A stretch of DNA of 15,020 bases from a bacterium (lineage in GTDB: Bacteria; Pseudomonadota; Gammaproteobacteria; Berkiellales; Berkiellaceae). Position 1 is the stretch's first letter. The number at the start of each line of letters is the position of its first letter. Under the pieces are notes generated by a model, which saw only the letters and a list, made by a program, of their open reading frames with translations, made no database searches and was not told the origin of the DNA. The translations under genes were made by a program, and so were the position numbers. Shown in pieces: positions 6,988-15,018 of the stretch. Where the stretch lies: assembly GCA_009927065.1 (NCBI GenBank), contig RFNU01000235.1, positions 1 to 15,020 of the forward strand. Reading direction: 5' to 3'.

Positions 6988-8353
6988 CATCTCCATGACC
7001 AGAAACACTCATAGAGGGAATAGCCAAACTGCCGACTTTCAGCCCTCGATAAGGATCATAATCACTCGCATGATATTCAATACTGTTAAGCATCTCTTTT
7101 AAATTTGAAGCTATGGTAACATCTTGCAATGCGTGTATGCGCTCACCATGTTCATAATAAAATCCATCAACACCGCGCGAATAATCACCAGTAAGAATAT
7201 TGACCCCTGTTCCCGTTAACTGATCGATAACAAGACATTTTGGATATTTTTTAACGATATCATGTAACTTTGATACATTCGTTGTCATCGTCGTATTTAA
7301 AAGGCCACTAGCCAATGCATTTGTTTTCAATCCTAAACGTTGTGCTGAATAATAAGATAAAATGTATTCAAGAACAACGCCATGTTCTATAAATTGATGA
7401 GCGTAAGTAGGTAATCCGTCTGCATCAATAGGAAAACTTTGTAAACCTCCAAGAAGGCGAGGATTATCATTGATGCTAATCCATGAAGGCAATACCTGTT
7501 GACCAAGCATCCCTTCTAAAAAACTTGTTTTTAAGTATTGTGAACGACCAGAAAGAGCTGCAAAAAGATTTTTGATAATCGAGCCTGAGCACCTTGGAGA
7601 AAACACAATAGGATAATCGCCCGAAACAATACTTCTTGCATTTAACTTCGCTAAAGCTCGCTGTGCTGCTAATTGACCTAATTCTAGAGCGGAACTAAAG
7701 TCATTCCAATTTCGTCGATATTCGTAGGCACCGTCATTTTCTTTTTGGTCACGCTCTGCAGCCATCACATAAATACTTTGTGAAAAAATAGAGCTTGGGA
7801 TAACAGCTCTCAACCCTTGGCTATTGACCACACAATATATTTCATACGAAGCGCTCACACTTGCTCCATCAGAATTTACAATTTTTTTATGATCTAAAGC
7901 AGCTTGCTCTAATGCTAACGCTTGCGTTAAAAACTGATCTCCTGTTAAAGTTGCCGGCATAAAGAGCCCACATTCACCAATAGGTTGCTTAAAACACTCA
8001 AGGGGAGGTAATTGTGCGTATTGATCAGGTTGTGCTAGTTGAGCAAAAATTATAGCCTGTTCAACCGTCTTAACCCAGTCATTCCAAATCAAACCTGAGC
8101 AAGAAGCAGTTCCAACTTGATGACCATCATAAATAACAACATCCAATGAGGCTGTATCTGATTGATTGAATGATTCAAACTGCTGCATCCGCACTTCAAG
8201 ACTAGAATGAATTTGCACCTGATAAGTCAGCTCAAAAGACTCATATCCCTTTTTTTTAATTAACTCAGCTAATCTATCAAGTCGTTCTAAGTGTAATGAT
8301 GGATTCATCCATTCAAGCGAAGAACAAGGTAAAATAATATTATGATTAGTCAC
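6971..8353 (-). CDS. pmbA: PmbA/TldE, partner subunit of the TldD metalloprotease
   Basis: PmbA (TldE) pairs with TldD in a heterodimeric protease that removes leader peptides and unfolded peptides, for example in microcin B17 maturation. As expected for this subunit it lacks the HExxxH zinc motif. Recognisable segments are DADGLPTYAHQFIEHG, QLTGTGVNILTGDYSRGVDGF and LKVGSLAIPSMSVSG. It is 460 residues (E. coli 450). It starts with GTG, overlaps the tldD stop by 8 nt, and has GGAGG 8 nt upstream, so the pair is translationally coupled. The family usually ends shortly after PSM.V.G. Here eight extra residues (HGDESDCL) are encoded by the hairpin region, suggesting the 3' end was altered. Confidence 0.93.
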   Translation of the reverse strand: MTNHNIILPCSSLEWMNPSLHLERLDRLAELIKKKGYESFELTYQVQIHSSLEVRMQQFESFNQSDTASLDVVIYDGHQVGTASCSGLIWNDWVKTVEQAIIFAQLAQPDQYAQLPPLECFKQPIGECGLFMPATLTGDQFLTQALALEQAALDHKKIVNSDGASVSASYEIYCVVNSQGLRAVIPSSIFSQSIYVMAAERDQKENDGAYEYRRNWNDFSSALELGQLAAQRALAKLNARSIVSGDYPIVFSPRCSGSIIKNLFAALSGRSQYLKTSFLEGMLGQQVLPSWISINDNPRLLGGLQSFPIDADGLPTYAHQFIEHGVVLEYILSYYSAQRLGLKTNALASGLLNTTMTTNVSKLHDIVKKYPKCLVIDQLTGTGVNILTGDYSRGVDGFYYEHGERIHALQDVTIASNLKEMLNSIEYHASDYDPYRGLKVGSLAIPSMSVSGHGDESDCL

Positions 8354-9788
8354 GCAATGTTCCTCCTACTACAATGTGGTCAATCTTAACAGACGGCTGC
8401 CCAACACATACGGGCACTGATTGCCCATTTTTCCCACAAACGCCAACACCGGGATCAAGCTTCATATCTTTACCAACCATAGAGATTTGTTTTAAGACTT
8501 GAGGGCCAATTCCTGTAAGCGTTGCTCCTTTAATAGGATAAATAATTTTACCTTTCTTGATCTTATACGCTTCATTCGCACTAAAAACAAATTGTCCTGA
8601 AGTAATATCAACACTACCTCCCCCAAAATTAGCTGCAAAAACACCATCGTCTATACTCGATATCATTTCTTCTAAAGTTGAAGTCCCTGCTGCAAGAAAA
8701 GTATTAGTCATTCTGGGCATGGGGACATGATGACTAGATTCTCTACGCCCATGACCATTAGAGATCGTCTTCATCAAAGCTGCATTTTGGCGATCATAAA
8801 GGTAGTTTTTCAAAATCCCATTCTCAATCAGGATTGTTGATTGAGGAATTTCCCCTTCATCATCGATCGATATTGAACCACGCGCGAAAGGGATGGTGGG
8901 GTCATCAATAATCGTACACAAGGAGGAGGCAACAGCAGACCCTATCTTGTCAGTATAAAGTGAAGTTTTTTTACGATTAAAATCTGCTTCTATACCATGC
9001 CCGATAGCTTCATGAATCAATACGCCAGGCCAGCCTTGACCTAGCACAACAGGCATAACTCCTGCCGGAGCTGGTTGAGATTCTATATCAAGCAATGCTA
9101 AGCGTAACGCTTCTTTTGCTAGAGCATAACTATCATGGGATTGTTGCCACTGATGAAATGTATACCGACCGCCACAGCCTGCCTGCCCACTATGAATTTT
9201 ATTTTGATGATGAATTAATATGCTAATATCCAATCGAATCATCGGTCTAGAATCCCAACTGAGAAGCCCATCATCTCTATAAATTAAAACTTGCTTGAAT
9301 GAGCAACTTAAATTTAATGTGACTTGACGAATTCTTTCATCTAATGCGCGAATATAACCATCAAGACTTAATAAAAAATTTTTTTTATCTTCTGTAGGCC
9401 AAAAAGCATCCGGAGCTTGCGGTTGATAAAGACTCAGAGGCTGTCTTATCTGCAAAACTTGCTTGCTGCTCTCTTGTGCATTCCCCAAGAAAACCCTAGC
9501 GGCTTTTGCATGATCGATCAGTGACTGACAGCTGAGATCGTGTGTTGTTGAAAATCCAATCTGTTCACCCTTCACAATACGCAACCCAGCACCATAACCT
9601 TGTTCATTTTGACCATGTTTAAAGGCCCCATCTTCTACGGTCCAAGATTCTGCTTGGACATGATCAAGATAAATATCAGACAACAACTGATCTCTAGATA
9701 CTAAAGAGCTCATCACTTTTTGTAAATCTGAAAGCTCAAGTTGAGTACGCTCAAAAAAAGTCTTTTTAATATCAGCAGGTAAGTTCAC
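8346..9788 (-). CDS. tldD: TldD, zinc metalloprotease subunit
   Basis: Catalytic subunit of the TldD/PmbA protease. The zinc motif HEAIGH is at residues 259-264, followed by GIEADFNRKKTS. The other metal-ligand region CGKNGQSVPVCVGQPS is near the C-terminus, together with VVGGT. At 480 residues it matches E. coli TldD (481). The GTG start has GGAAG about 5 nt upstream. It is the first gene of a two-gene leftward unit with pmbA and faces minC across a 129-bp divergent gap. No candidate peptide-precursor gene is visible beside it, so the substrate is probably encoded elsewhere. Confidence 0.96.
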   Translation of the reverse strand: MNLPADIKKTFFERTQLELSDLQKVMSSLVSRDQLLSDIYLDHVQAESWTVEDGAFKHGQNEQGYGAGLRIVKGEQIGFSTTHDLSCQSLIDHAKAARVFLGNAQESSKQVLQIRQPLSLYQPQAPDAFWPTEDKKNFLLSLDGYIRALDERIRQVTLNLSCSFKQVLIYRDDGLLSWDSRPMIRLDISILIHHQNKIHSGQAGCGGRYTFHQWQQSHDSYALAKEALRLALLDIESQPAPAGVMPVVLGQGWPGVLIHEAIGHGIEADFNRKKTSLYTDKIGSAVASSLCTIIDDPTIPFARGSISIDDEGEIPQSTILIENGILKNYLYDRQNAALMKTISNGHGRRESSHHVPMPRMTNTFLAAGTSTLEEMISSIDDGVFAANFGGGSVDITSGQFVFSANEAYKIKKGKIIYPIKGATLTGIGPQVLKQISMVGKDMKLDPGVGVCGKNGQSVPVCVGQPSVKIDHIVVGGTLRD

Positions 9789-9843
9789 GCTTGCTTCCTT
9801 TATATTGATTTTTTAAAAAACAACAGTGAGAAATAATATTCAG

Positions 9844-9856
9844 ATACTATCAGTAT
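9844..9856. promoter_or_regulatory. small inverted repeat in the tldD/minC divergent gap
   Basis: ATACT-ATC-AGTAT is a perfect 5-bp inverted repeat with a 3-bp centre, in the middle of the 129-bp AT-rich gap between the divergent tldD and minC. It could be an operator shared by both genes, but it is short enough to occur by chance. No convincing -35/-10 pair could be fixed on either strand. Confidence 0.2.
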
Positions 9857-9917
9857 TTTCTCTAAAAACAAATAAAGAGCGTGCAGCGATTAAAAAAACA
9901 GCTATGCTCAACATTAG

Positions 9918-10628
9918 GTGAAGCTATATTGGGATCTGTGTGTGGAAACTTTAGAAAAACCGATATTAAAATGGGATATCAATATTCAACCCTGGTCTTT
10001 TGTGACATTAACTTTATACTCTGATGATATTGATGAGTTAGCGTTACATTTACAAAAAAAATTGGCTCAAGCTCCTAAATTTTTTAAAAACACTCCCATC
10101 GTGCTAGCATTCGGCGAAGATAAAGACTGCATTGAAATTGGCATCATGCAAAAAATACTTTCTATATTGGAACGGTATGAATTGCACTTGAGTGGTTGTA
10201 GCGGCCCTGACTCTTGGGTGCCGTCAGTGGCAGATTTTTTTAATATTCCCTATTTAACACAAAAAGATGCTGTTGCTCATCATTCAAGCCTTAAAAGTCA
10301 AACGATTGGAGAGCCTCTTAGAGCTGGCCAGCAATTTTACGCAACAGAAGATGTCATTGCCTTAGCAAAAACACATTCAGGGTCAGAGGTGATTTCTCAA
10401 GGTAATATTCATGCTTATGCTAGAGCACAAGGAAGGCTTCTTGCTGGTGTTAATGGTGATCATACGAGTCGAATTTTCTGCCAAGCACTTGATACTGAAC
10501 TTCTGTCTATTGCCGGTATTTTTATGACAAAAAGTCAAATTCCTCCTGAATATCTTGGTAAACAATGCATGGCTTATCTTGAAAATGGAAAAATTATCAT
10601 TCAACTTATACAGAAGGATTTAGTATAA
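9918..10628 (+). CDS. minC: septum-site inhibitor MinC
   Basis: Inhibitor of FtsZ polymerisation that keeps the division septum from the poles, recruited to the membrane by MinD. The C-terminal beta-helix domain is clear (from about residue 130: EPLRAGQQFYA, SQGNIHAYARAQGRLLAG, FCQALDTELLSIAG). The N-terminal MinC domain (residues about 1-110) is diverged but has the expected QKKLAQAPKFFKNTPIVL stretch. At 236 residues it is typical (E. coli 231). It begins with GTG at 9918; a TAG codon immediately before rules out a longer frame. No clear ribosome-binding site is seen. Its stop shares one base with the minD start (TAATG). Confidence 0.93.
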   Translation: MKLYWDLCVETLEKPILKWDINIQPWSFVTLTLYSDDIDELALHLQKKLAQAPKFFKNTPIVLAFGEDKDCIEIGIMQKILSILERYELHLSGCSGPDSWVPSVADFFNIPYLTQKDAVAHHSSLKSQTIGEPLRAGQQFYATEDVIALAKTHSGSEVISQGNIHAYARAQGRLLAGVNGDHTSRIFCQALDTELLSIAGIFMTKSQIPPEYLGKQCMAYLENGKIIIQLIQKDLV

Positions 10629-11446
10629 TGTCTACTCAACAATCTGTTATTGCTGTTCTTTCTGGGAAAGGTGGTGTCGGTAAAACAACGATTAGTGCGG
10701 GACTGGGCTGCGTTTATGCAGCGCTTGGCTTAAAAGTATTAATTATTGATATGGATATGGGGTTAAGAAATCTCGATCTTCAATTTCAAGTACAAGGAGA
10801 TATTCTTTTCGATCTGTCTCATGTGCTTGATGGTTATCTCCCACTTTCCGAAGCTATTATATCCGTCCCTCAACATCCTAATCTTTCTATTCTAGCATCA
10901 AGTTTACAAAAAAATTTTTCCAGTATCGATCCTGAGCAAATAAAAACCATGATGAATCATGCTACAGATTTATTTGATATTGTGATATTGGATGCTCCCG
11001 CTGGAGCTGACCCTCTTTTATTAGAAATCGTTCATTATTGTGATGCCGCCTTGCTTGTCTCACACCCTTACTTACCAAGCTTAAGAAGTGTTGATAAATT
11101 GCTCGGTATGTTGAGTAAGAATCTTCCAAAGTATTGGGTTATTAATCGTATGCCAACAACAATATTATCTACTCAACAAAAAAATTACCTAAAAGATGTA
11201 GATTTTCCTTTATGCGGCAGTGTTCCTGAAATTCCAGATCTTTTAGCCTATCAAGCAGAAAATCAACCATTGTCCCATAAAGGATTTTTTAAAGCACTGT
11301 ATCCTATCGCCTTAGTCCTTATTAATCAAAAACAAACTCAAGACGAACAAATATCATTAGATGATGATAAAGAAATAGCAAAAATCCCTCAGGCGAAAAG
11401 TCATAAAAAATGGAAAGATTTTATTGCTAATTTTGCTCTTTGGTAA
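10628..11446 (+). CDS. minD: septum-site determining ATPase MinD
   Basis: Membrane-associated ParA-type ATPase that activates and positions MinC. The deviant Walker A GKGGVGKTT (residues 13-21), IIDMDMGLRNLDL switch I region and VILDAPAG Walker B are all present. The C-terminus KKWKDFIANFALW has the alternating basic and bulky hydrophobic residues expected of the amphipathic membrane-targeting helix. It is 272 residues (E. coli 270). minE, normally the next gene, is not there: a 79-nt gap leads straight to folA. Without MinE the system would not oscillate, unless minE is elsewhere. Confidence 0.95.
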   Translation: MSTQQSVIAVLSGKGGVGKTTISAGLGCVYAALGLKVLIIDMDMGLRNLDLQFQVQGDILFDLSHVLDGYLPLSEAIISVPQHPNLSILASSLQKNFSSIDPEQIKTMMNHATDLFDIVILDAPAGADPLLLEIVHYCDAALLVSHPYLPSLRSVDKLLGMLSKNLPKYWVINRMPTTILSTQQKNYLKDVDFPLCGSVPEIPDLLAYQAENQPLSHKGFFKALYPIALVLINQKQTQDEQISLDDDKEIAKIPQAKSHKKWKDFIANFALW

Positions 11447-11453
11447 GTCAACT

Positions 11454-11525
11454 ATGAAATTTAAGAAGAAACACTTAACTCTTTATGGTATTCTTCTCAT
11501 CATAAACGTGTCGGATATTTCTTGA
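11454..11525 (+). CDS. possible 23-residue peptide between minD and folA
   Basis: An ATG frame of 23 codons (MKFKKKHLTLYGILLIINV, then SDIS) fills the gap after minD, and its TGA directly abuts the folA ATG (TGAATG). It has a basic start and a short hydrophobic run. No good ribosome-binding site precedes it, and I cannot align it to MinE. It could be a chance frame or a coupling leader for folA. Confidence 0.2.
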   Translation: MKFKKKHLTLYGILLIINVSDIS

Positions 11526-12062
11526 ATGAACAAACTACTTTCTTGTGAACTAACCCTTATCGCAGCATGCGGTTTACGTGGTGAATTGGGACTAAACAAT
11601 CAGCTTCCTTGGCATCAAGAAACAGACTTACGCTTTTTTGCTCATACAACACAAAATTCGGTTCTGATTATGGGCAGACGTACTTTTGAATCTTTGGGCA
11701 AAAAACTGCCGGGAAGAACGCATTGTATCTTGTCTAAACAGATGGTTAATCATGATCCAGAACTGATCATTCTTGCTGATTTAAACATGCTTTATGAATG
11801 GGTTAGCCAAAATAATATTAAAAAAGCTTTCGTTATCGGCGGCGCTCAGCTCTATCATCAACTTGCCCCCTATTGTTCTTCAATCCTGATTACTCATATT
11901 CACGGTATTGTCAAAGCCGATACTTTTTTGAACTTCAATATTCTTTGGGATTGCGAGTTAACACAGGCGCATTTCGCGCCTGCGGATCAAAAAAATCAAT
12001 TTAATATGACTTTTGCCAAGTATTCCAATCCCTACGTTAAGGATTTAAAAGATATTGTTTAA
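11526..12062 (+). CDS. folA: dihydrofolate reductase
   Basis: Reduces dihydrofolate to tetrahydrofolate with NADPH, regenerating the cofactor that ThyA consumes. DHFR motifs: LTLIAACGLRGELGLNNQLPWHQETDLRFF at the N-terminus (with the substrate-binding acidic residue after LPW), IMGRRTFESLGKKLPGR, and FVIGGAQLYHQLAP for NADPH binding. It is 178 residues against 159 in E. coli; some of the extra length is at the C-terminus. GGAT (11513-11516) 9 nt upstream may be the ribosome-binding site. Its last 26 nt overlap the 3' end of the convergent fadD, so no terminator separates them. Confidence 0.95.
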   Translation: MNKLLSCELTLIAACGLRGELGLNNQLPWHQETDLRFFAHTTQNSVLIMGRRTFESLGKKLPGRTHCILSKQMVNHDPELIILADLNMLYEWVSQNNIKKAFVIGGAQLYHQLAPYCSSILITHIHGIVKADTFLNFNILWDCELTQAHFAPADQKNQFNMTFAKYSNPYVKDLKDIV

Positions 12063-13725
12063 TATTTTTCTTTAAGTCTTTCTTTAGAATTTTACCAACA
12101 TTAGATTTTGGAATTTCTCGCAACTGAAGATAAATTTTAGGGGTTTTATAAGCAGTGAGTGATTGACGACAAAATATATCTAATGCTGCAGGATCAAAAA
12201 CAGCGCCTTCGTGAAGAACACAACATGCTTGAACAACTTCAACACCATATTCATCAATAGCCCCAATAACAGCCACTTCCTTAATAGAAGAATGCTTTAC
12301 AAGTACACTCTCAATCTCTGTAGGATACACATTAAATCCTGAAATAATGATCATATCTTTTTTTCGATCAACCAGGTAAACATAACTTGATTCATTTTGA
12401 TACCCAATATCACCAGTCTTTAGCCAGCCATCTGATGTAAGAACATCTGCTGTTTCCTCAGTCTGATTCCAATATCCTTTCATAACTTGTGGACCGCGTA
12501 CCCATAACTCTCCTAACTCGCCAACGGCGACCGTCTCTCCTTTTTCATCAACAAACTTAATCTCAGTTTCCGGTAAAGGCAGACCAACGCTCCCGTTAAA
12601 ACTCTCTTGAATAAGAGGATTAATACATACTGCAGGAGAAGCTTCTGTTAATCCGTAAGCTTGAATAATAGGATTGCCTGCAAGTGCATGCCAACGTTGC
12701 GCAACAACTTCTTGTATAGCCATGCCTCCACCCAGAGTTAATTTAAGCTCAGCTAAAGGTAATGTTTTAAAAAGGGGATGTAATGTTAAAGCATTAAATA
12801 ACGTGTTAACACCTGCCATCGCTTGAACAGGATATTTTTTCCAATCACGCATATAACTTTTCAAATCACGAGGATTGGTTATTAATAAATTTTCAGAACC
12901 TAATGCATAAAAGGTAAAAAAATTCGCTGTTAATGAAAAAATATGATAAAGCGGTAAAGGAGTTGCGACTCGATAATTTTCTGCATCTGGATAATATGAT
13001 TTAACCCAGGATGTTGCCTGCACAATATTTGCAATCATGTTACGATGAGTTAACATTGCTCCTTTAGCAACGCCTGTTGTTCCTCCAGTATATTGTAGAA
13101 AAGCTATATCGCTAGATTTTACATCAAGATTAAGATGTTGTTTTGAGCGAGATCCAATTTTACACGCCTGGCTCCACGTAATGATATTATTAAAAGGTTT
13201 GTGCTTTGGAATTAAATTTTTAACATAACGAACAATCGCATTAAACACAATGCGTTTAAACCAAGGAAAACAGTCCCCCATTTCAGTCACAATCATATGT
13301 TCTGGATAATAAGAGGGATCCACTGCCGCTAATACATGGGCAAAATTCTCCAAAAAAACAATGACTTTTGGTTTTGCGTCATTTAATACATGTGTCAACT
13401 CTGTAGGAGTATACAGTGGATTGATGTTGACTACTATGGCCCCGCATTTTAAAACAGCATTAACCATAACAATAAACTGCATAATATTGGGCATAAAAAT
13501 AGCCACTCTATCACCTTTTTGAATCTTGCAATTTGAAATTAAAAAATCTCGCAAGCAAGCACTTTTTTCAGCAATTTCTGCATAAGACAGCTTTGAATCA
13601 TAATTAATTAGAGCATTGCGCCGAGCAAAAGCTTGCTCTGATGCAGTTAACAATTCACCCAAAGATTGATATCTATCAATATTCAGTGGTAATTCTAGAT
13701 TGTTAGGATACTGGATAGATGTCAT
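12037..13725 (-). CDS. fadD: long-chain acyl-CoA synthetase (FadD type)
   Basis: AMP-forming ligase that activates fatty acids to acyl-CoA at the inner membrane. Motifs (numbered from the upstream TTG at 13731): P-loop YTGGTTGVAKG at 214-224, YGLTEASP near 359-366, the fatty-acyl signature DGWLKTGDIGY to VDRKKDMI at 434-461, and the catalytic Lys in NVGKILKKDL (K547). Length and FACS signature match E. coli FadD (561). The frame can start at TTG 13729-13731 or ATG 13723-13725. The ATG is preferred because GTGAG lies 6 nt before it. Other ligases of this superfamily are possible, but long-chain fatty acid is the best substrate guess. Confidence 0.92.
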   Translation of the reverse strand: MTSIQYPNNLELPLNIDRYQSLGELLTASEQAFARRNALINYDSKLSYAEIAEKSACLRDFLISNCKIQKGDRVAIFMPNIMQFIVMVNAVLKCGAIVVNINPLYTPTELTHVLNDAKPKVIVFLENFAHVLAAVDPSYYPEHMIVTEMGDCFPWFKRIVFNAIVRYVKNLIPKHKPFNNIITWSQACKIGSRSKQHLNLDVKSSDIAFLQYTGGTTGVAKGAMLTHRNMIANIVQATSWVKSYYPDAENYRVATPLPLYHIFSLTANFFTFYALGSENLLITNPRDLKSYMRDWKKYPVQAMAGVNTLFNALTLHPLFKTLPLAELKLTLGGGMAIQEVVAQRWHALAGNPIIQAYGLTEASPAVCINPLIQESFNGSVGLPLPETEIKFVDEKGETVAVGELGELWVRGPQVMKGYWNQTEETADVLTSDGWLKTGDIGYQNESSYVYLVDRKKDMIIISGFNVYPTEIESVLVKHSSIKEVAVIGAIDEYGVEVVQACCVLHEGAVFDPAALDIFCRQSLTAYKTPKIYLQLREIPKSNVGKILKKDLKKNIKQYLLNP

Positions 13726-13805
13726 TTTCAACTCACAAAATATTTCTATTCCTCAAGTGTAGTTTATTTCATCGATTCAGAAAAACATTAAATGTAATTT
13801 TTAAG

Positions 13806-13843
13806 GATGTTGAAGATGATAAAAAATGCCCATCTTCAACATC
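13806..13843 (-). terminator. strong inverted repeat downstream of thyA
   Basis: GATGTTGAAGATG (13806-13818) and CATCTTCAACATC (13831-13843) are perfect 13-bp inverted arms around a 12-nt loop. It lies between the end of thyA and the start of fadD, both leftward. On the minus strand the stem is followed by CTTAAAAATT, a poor T-tract. On the plus strand ATCTTATTTT follows. It probably terminates thyA, but the tail is not textbook. The rest of the 180-nt gap (13726-13905) shows only a small TCATC-GGACG-GATGA hairpin. Confidence 0.55.
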
Positions 13844-13905
13844 ATCTTATTTTCGAAGAATTTTTACATCTGAGGCTTGTTATCATCGGACGGATGACAT
13901 CGATA

Positions 13906-14895
13906 TTAAACAGCCATTGATGCCGTCAACGGTGCATGATGCTGATAATCTTCAAGCCAAAAATCAGTCGGCTCAATTTTATCTAACCATTCTGGCTCAT
14001 ATTTTTTTGTCACTGCATAATCGGGAATTCTAGGAGACAAGATAAGCTTAGGACTAGGATAAGGCTCTCTTTCAAGTTGTTTTTGCAGCATGTCTAAATG
14101 ATTTTCATAGATATGCGCATCCCCAATAAAATAGGTAAACCACTTAGGTTTATAACCTGTTAATCGTCCTACCAGATGAAGCAAAGCCGCGCCTTCTGTC
14201 AGATTAAATGGGGTCCCAAGCCCAAGATCATTTGAGCGCATATATAAACACAAGGAGATTTCTTTATTCTCTGGATTAGCAGAAAATTGATAAAGCAAAT
14301 GGCAAGGAGGTAAAGCCATCTCTTCCAATTGAGCCCAATTCCATCCGTGAAAAATAATACGTCTATCTGTAGGATTATTGATGATTGTATCCAAACAAGA
14401 ACGCAATTGATCAACAGCTTTATAAAGCAAGATATTAGGACTCAATGAGCCGTCTTCATTTTGTATCGAACCAATGTGTTGGTAACCTCTTGTGAAAGCA
14501 TCCTGTAGTTGATCTTCGCTATTAGACTGATTAAGATTAATGAGTTTATAAGCTGGCCACTGACGCCATTGAACCCCATAAACAGGTCCTAAATCATCGA
14601 CTCCAAGACGATAGGGATTGGCAAGCCATTGTGTATTTTGATTTGCATTCTGATCCCAAACTTTACATCCTAGTTTTCTAAAATCTGCTGCACTCTTTGA
14701 AGCACGTAAAAAGCCAACTAATTCACCAATAGCAGACTTGAATGCTAATTTTTTTGTTGTAATAGCAGGGAATCCCTGCTCTAAATCAAACCGCATCATC
14801 GCTCCAGTAAGACTACAAGTTTTTATTCCAGTGCGATTTTGTTGCCATGTTCCATTATCCAAAATATTTTGAATAAGCTCTAAATATTGTTTCAT
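13906..14895 (-). CDS. thyA: thymidylate synthase
   Basis: Makes dTMP from dUMP with methylene-tetrahydrofolate. The active-site Cys is C198 in LPPCHLLYQF. Other family blocks: QNRTGIKT (dUMP phosphate Arg), KKLAFKSAIGELVGFL, DLGPVYGVQWRQWP, DRRIIFHGWNWAQLEEMAL, TPFNLTEGAALLHLVGRLTGY, DAHIYENHLDM, and the terminal MAV. At 329 residues it is the long form, with extra sequence at about residues 84-98 and 117-155 compared with E. coli (264). The usual RSCD is RSND. AGG about 8 nt before the ATG is a plausible ribosome-binding site. Only 31 nt separate it from the element end upstream, so its promoter may lie in or beyond the element. Confidence 0.95.
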   Translation of the reverse strand: MKQYLELIQNILDNGTWQQNRTGIKTCSLTGAMMRFDLEQGFPAITTKKLAFKSAIGELVGFLRASKSAADFRKLGCKVWDQNANQNTQWLANPYRLGVDDLGPVYGVQWRQWPAYKLINLNQSNSEDQLQDAFTRGYQHIGSIQNEDGSLSPNILLYKAVDQLRSCLDTIINNPTDRRIIFHGWNWAQLEEMALPPCHLLYQFSANPENKEISLCLYMRSNDLGLGTPFNLTEGAALLHLVGRLTGYKPKWFTYFIGDAHIYENHLDMLQKQLEREPYPSPKLILSPRIPDYAVTKKYEPEWLDKIEPTDFWLEDYQHHAPLTASMAV

Positions 14896-14916
14896 AAAAT
14901 TAGCCTGTCTTGATGA

Positions 14917-15018
14917 TTAATGCTCAGTGACATTCTCCCACCACTCAATTGCTAAGGCAATTCTAGAGGGGGCTTCTTCTTTTTGCGACCCATCTTCAGT
15001 AACCTGAAGACCTCTCGC
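14917..15018 (-). CDS. possible C-terminal end of a TnpB-type nuclease (partial)
   Basis: The minus strand is open from the window edge for 33 codons, giving ARGLQVTEDGSQKEEAPSRI, then ALAIEWWENVTEH and a stop. The SQKEEAP portion resembles the S.KQEAP tail common at TnpB C-termini, and the frame runs into an IS200/IS605-like right end, which supports TnpB. In the orphan copy at 5082-5117 the aligned frame stops right after RIVLAI (TAG), where this copy has GAG. The last residues here may therefore be readthrough into element end and flank. A competing frame from 15020 stops at 14952. The body of the gene is outside the window. Confidence 0.4.
   Translation of the reverse strand, partial: ARGLQVTEDGSQKEEAPSRIALAIEWWENVTEH
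14927..14964 (-). mobile_element. IS200/IS605-type right end, possible omega-RNA 3' end
   Basis: The minus strand reads AGAATTG-CCTTAG-CAATT (5-bp stem) then GAGTGGTGGGAGAATGTCAC. The same layout of terminal hairpin followed by GGGAG.ATGTCA occurs at right ends of many TnpB elements, where it is also the 3' scaffold of the omega RNA. About 33 of 36 positions match the scar at 5082-5117. If it acts as a guide RNA, the guide would be the flank from 14926 downward, which is the leader of thyA. The exact element boundary is not certain. Confidence 0.6.

Noticed and set aside
6857..7102. 81-codon plus-strand frame across hpf and pmbA ends
   Set aside because: It overlaps two well-supported genes in another frame or strand and has no family features.
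9789..9917. Sigma-70 promoters for tldD and minC
   Set aside because: Several AT-rich hexamers were tried on both strands; none gave a good -35/-10 pair at proper spacing.
11454..11525. Small frame as a MinE remnant
   Set aside because: No convincing alignment to the MinE anti-MinCD helix; kept only as an unassigned possible peptide.
13719..14033. 104-codon plus-strand frame over the fadD-thyA gap
   Set aside because: It overlaps the thyA 3' end antisense, crosses the hairpin, and shows no recognisable protein pattern.
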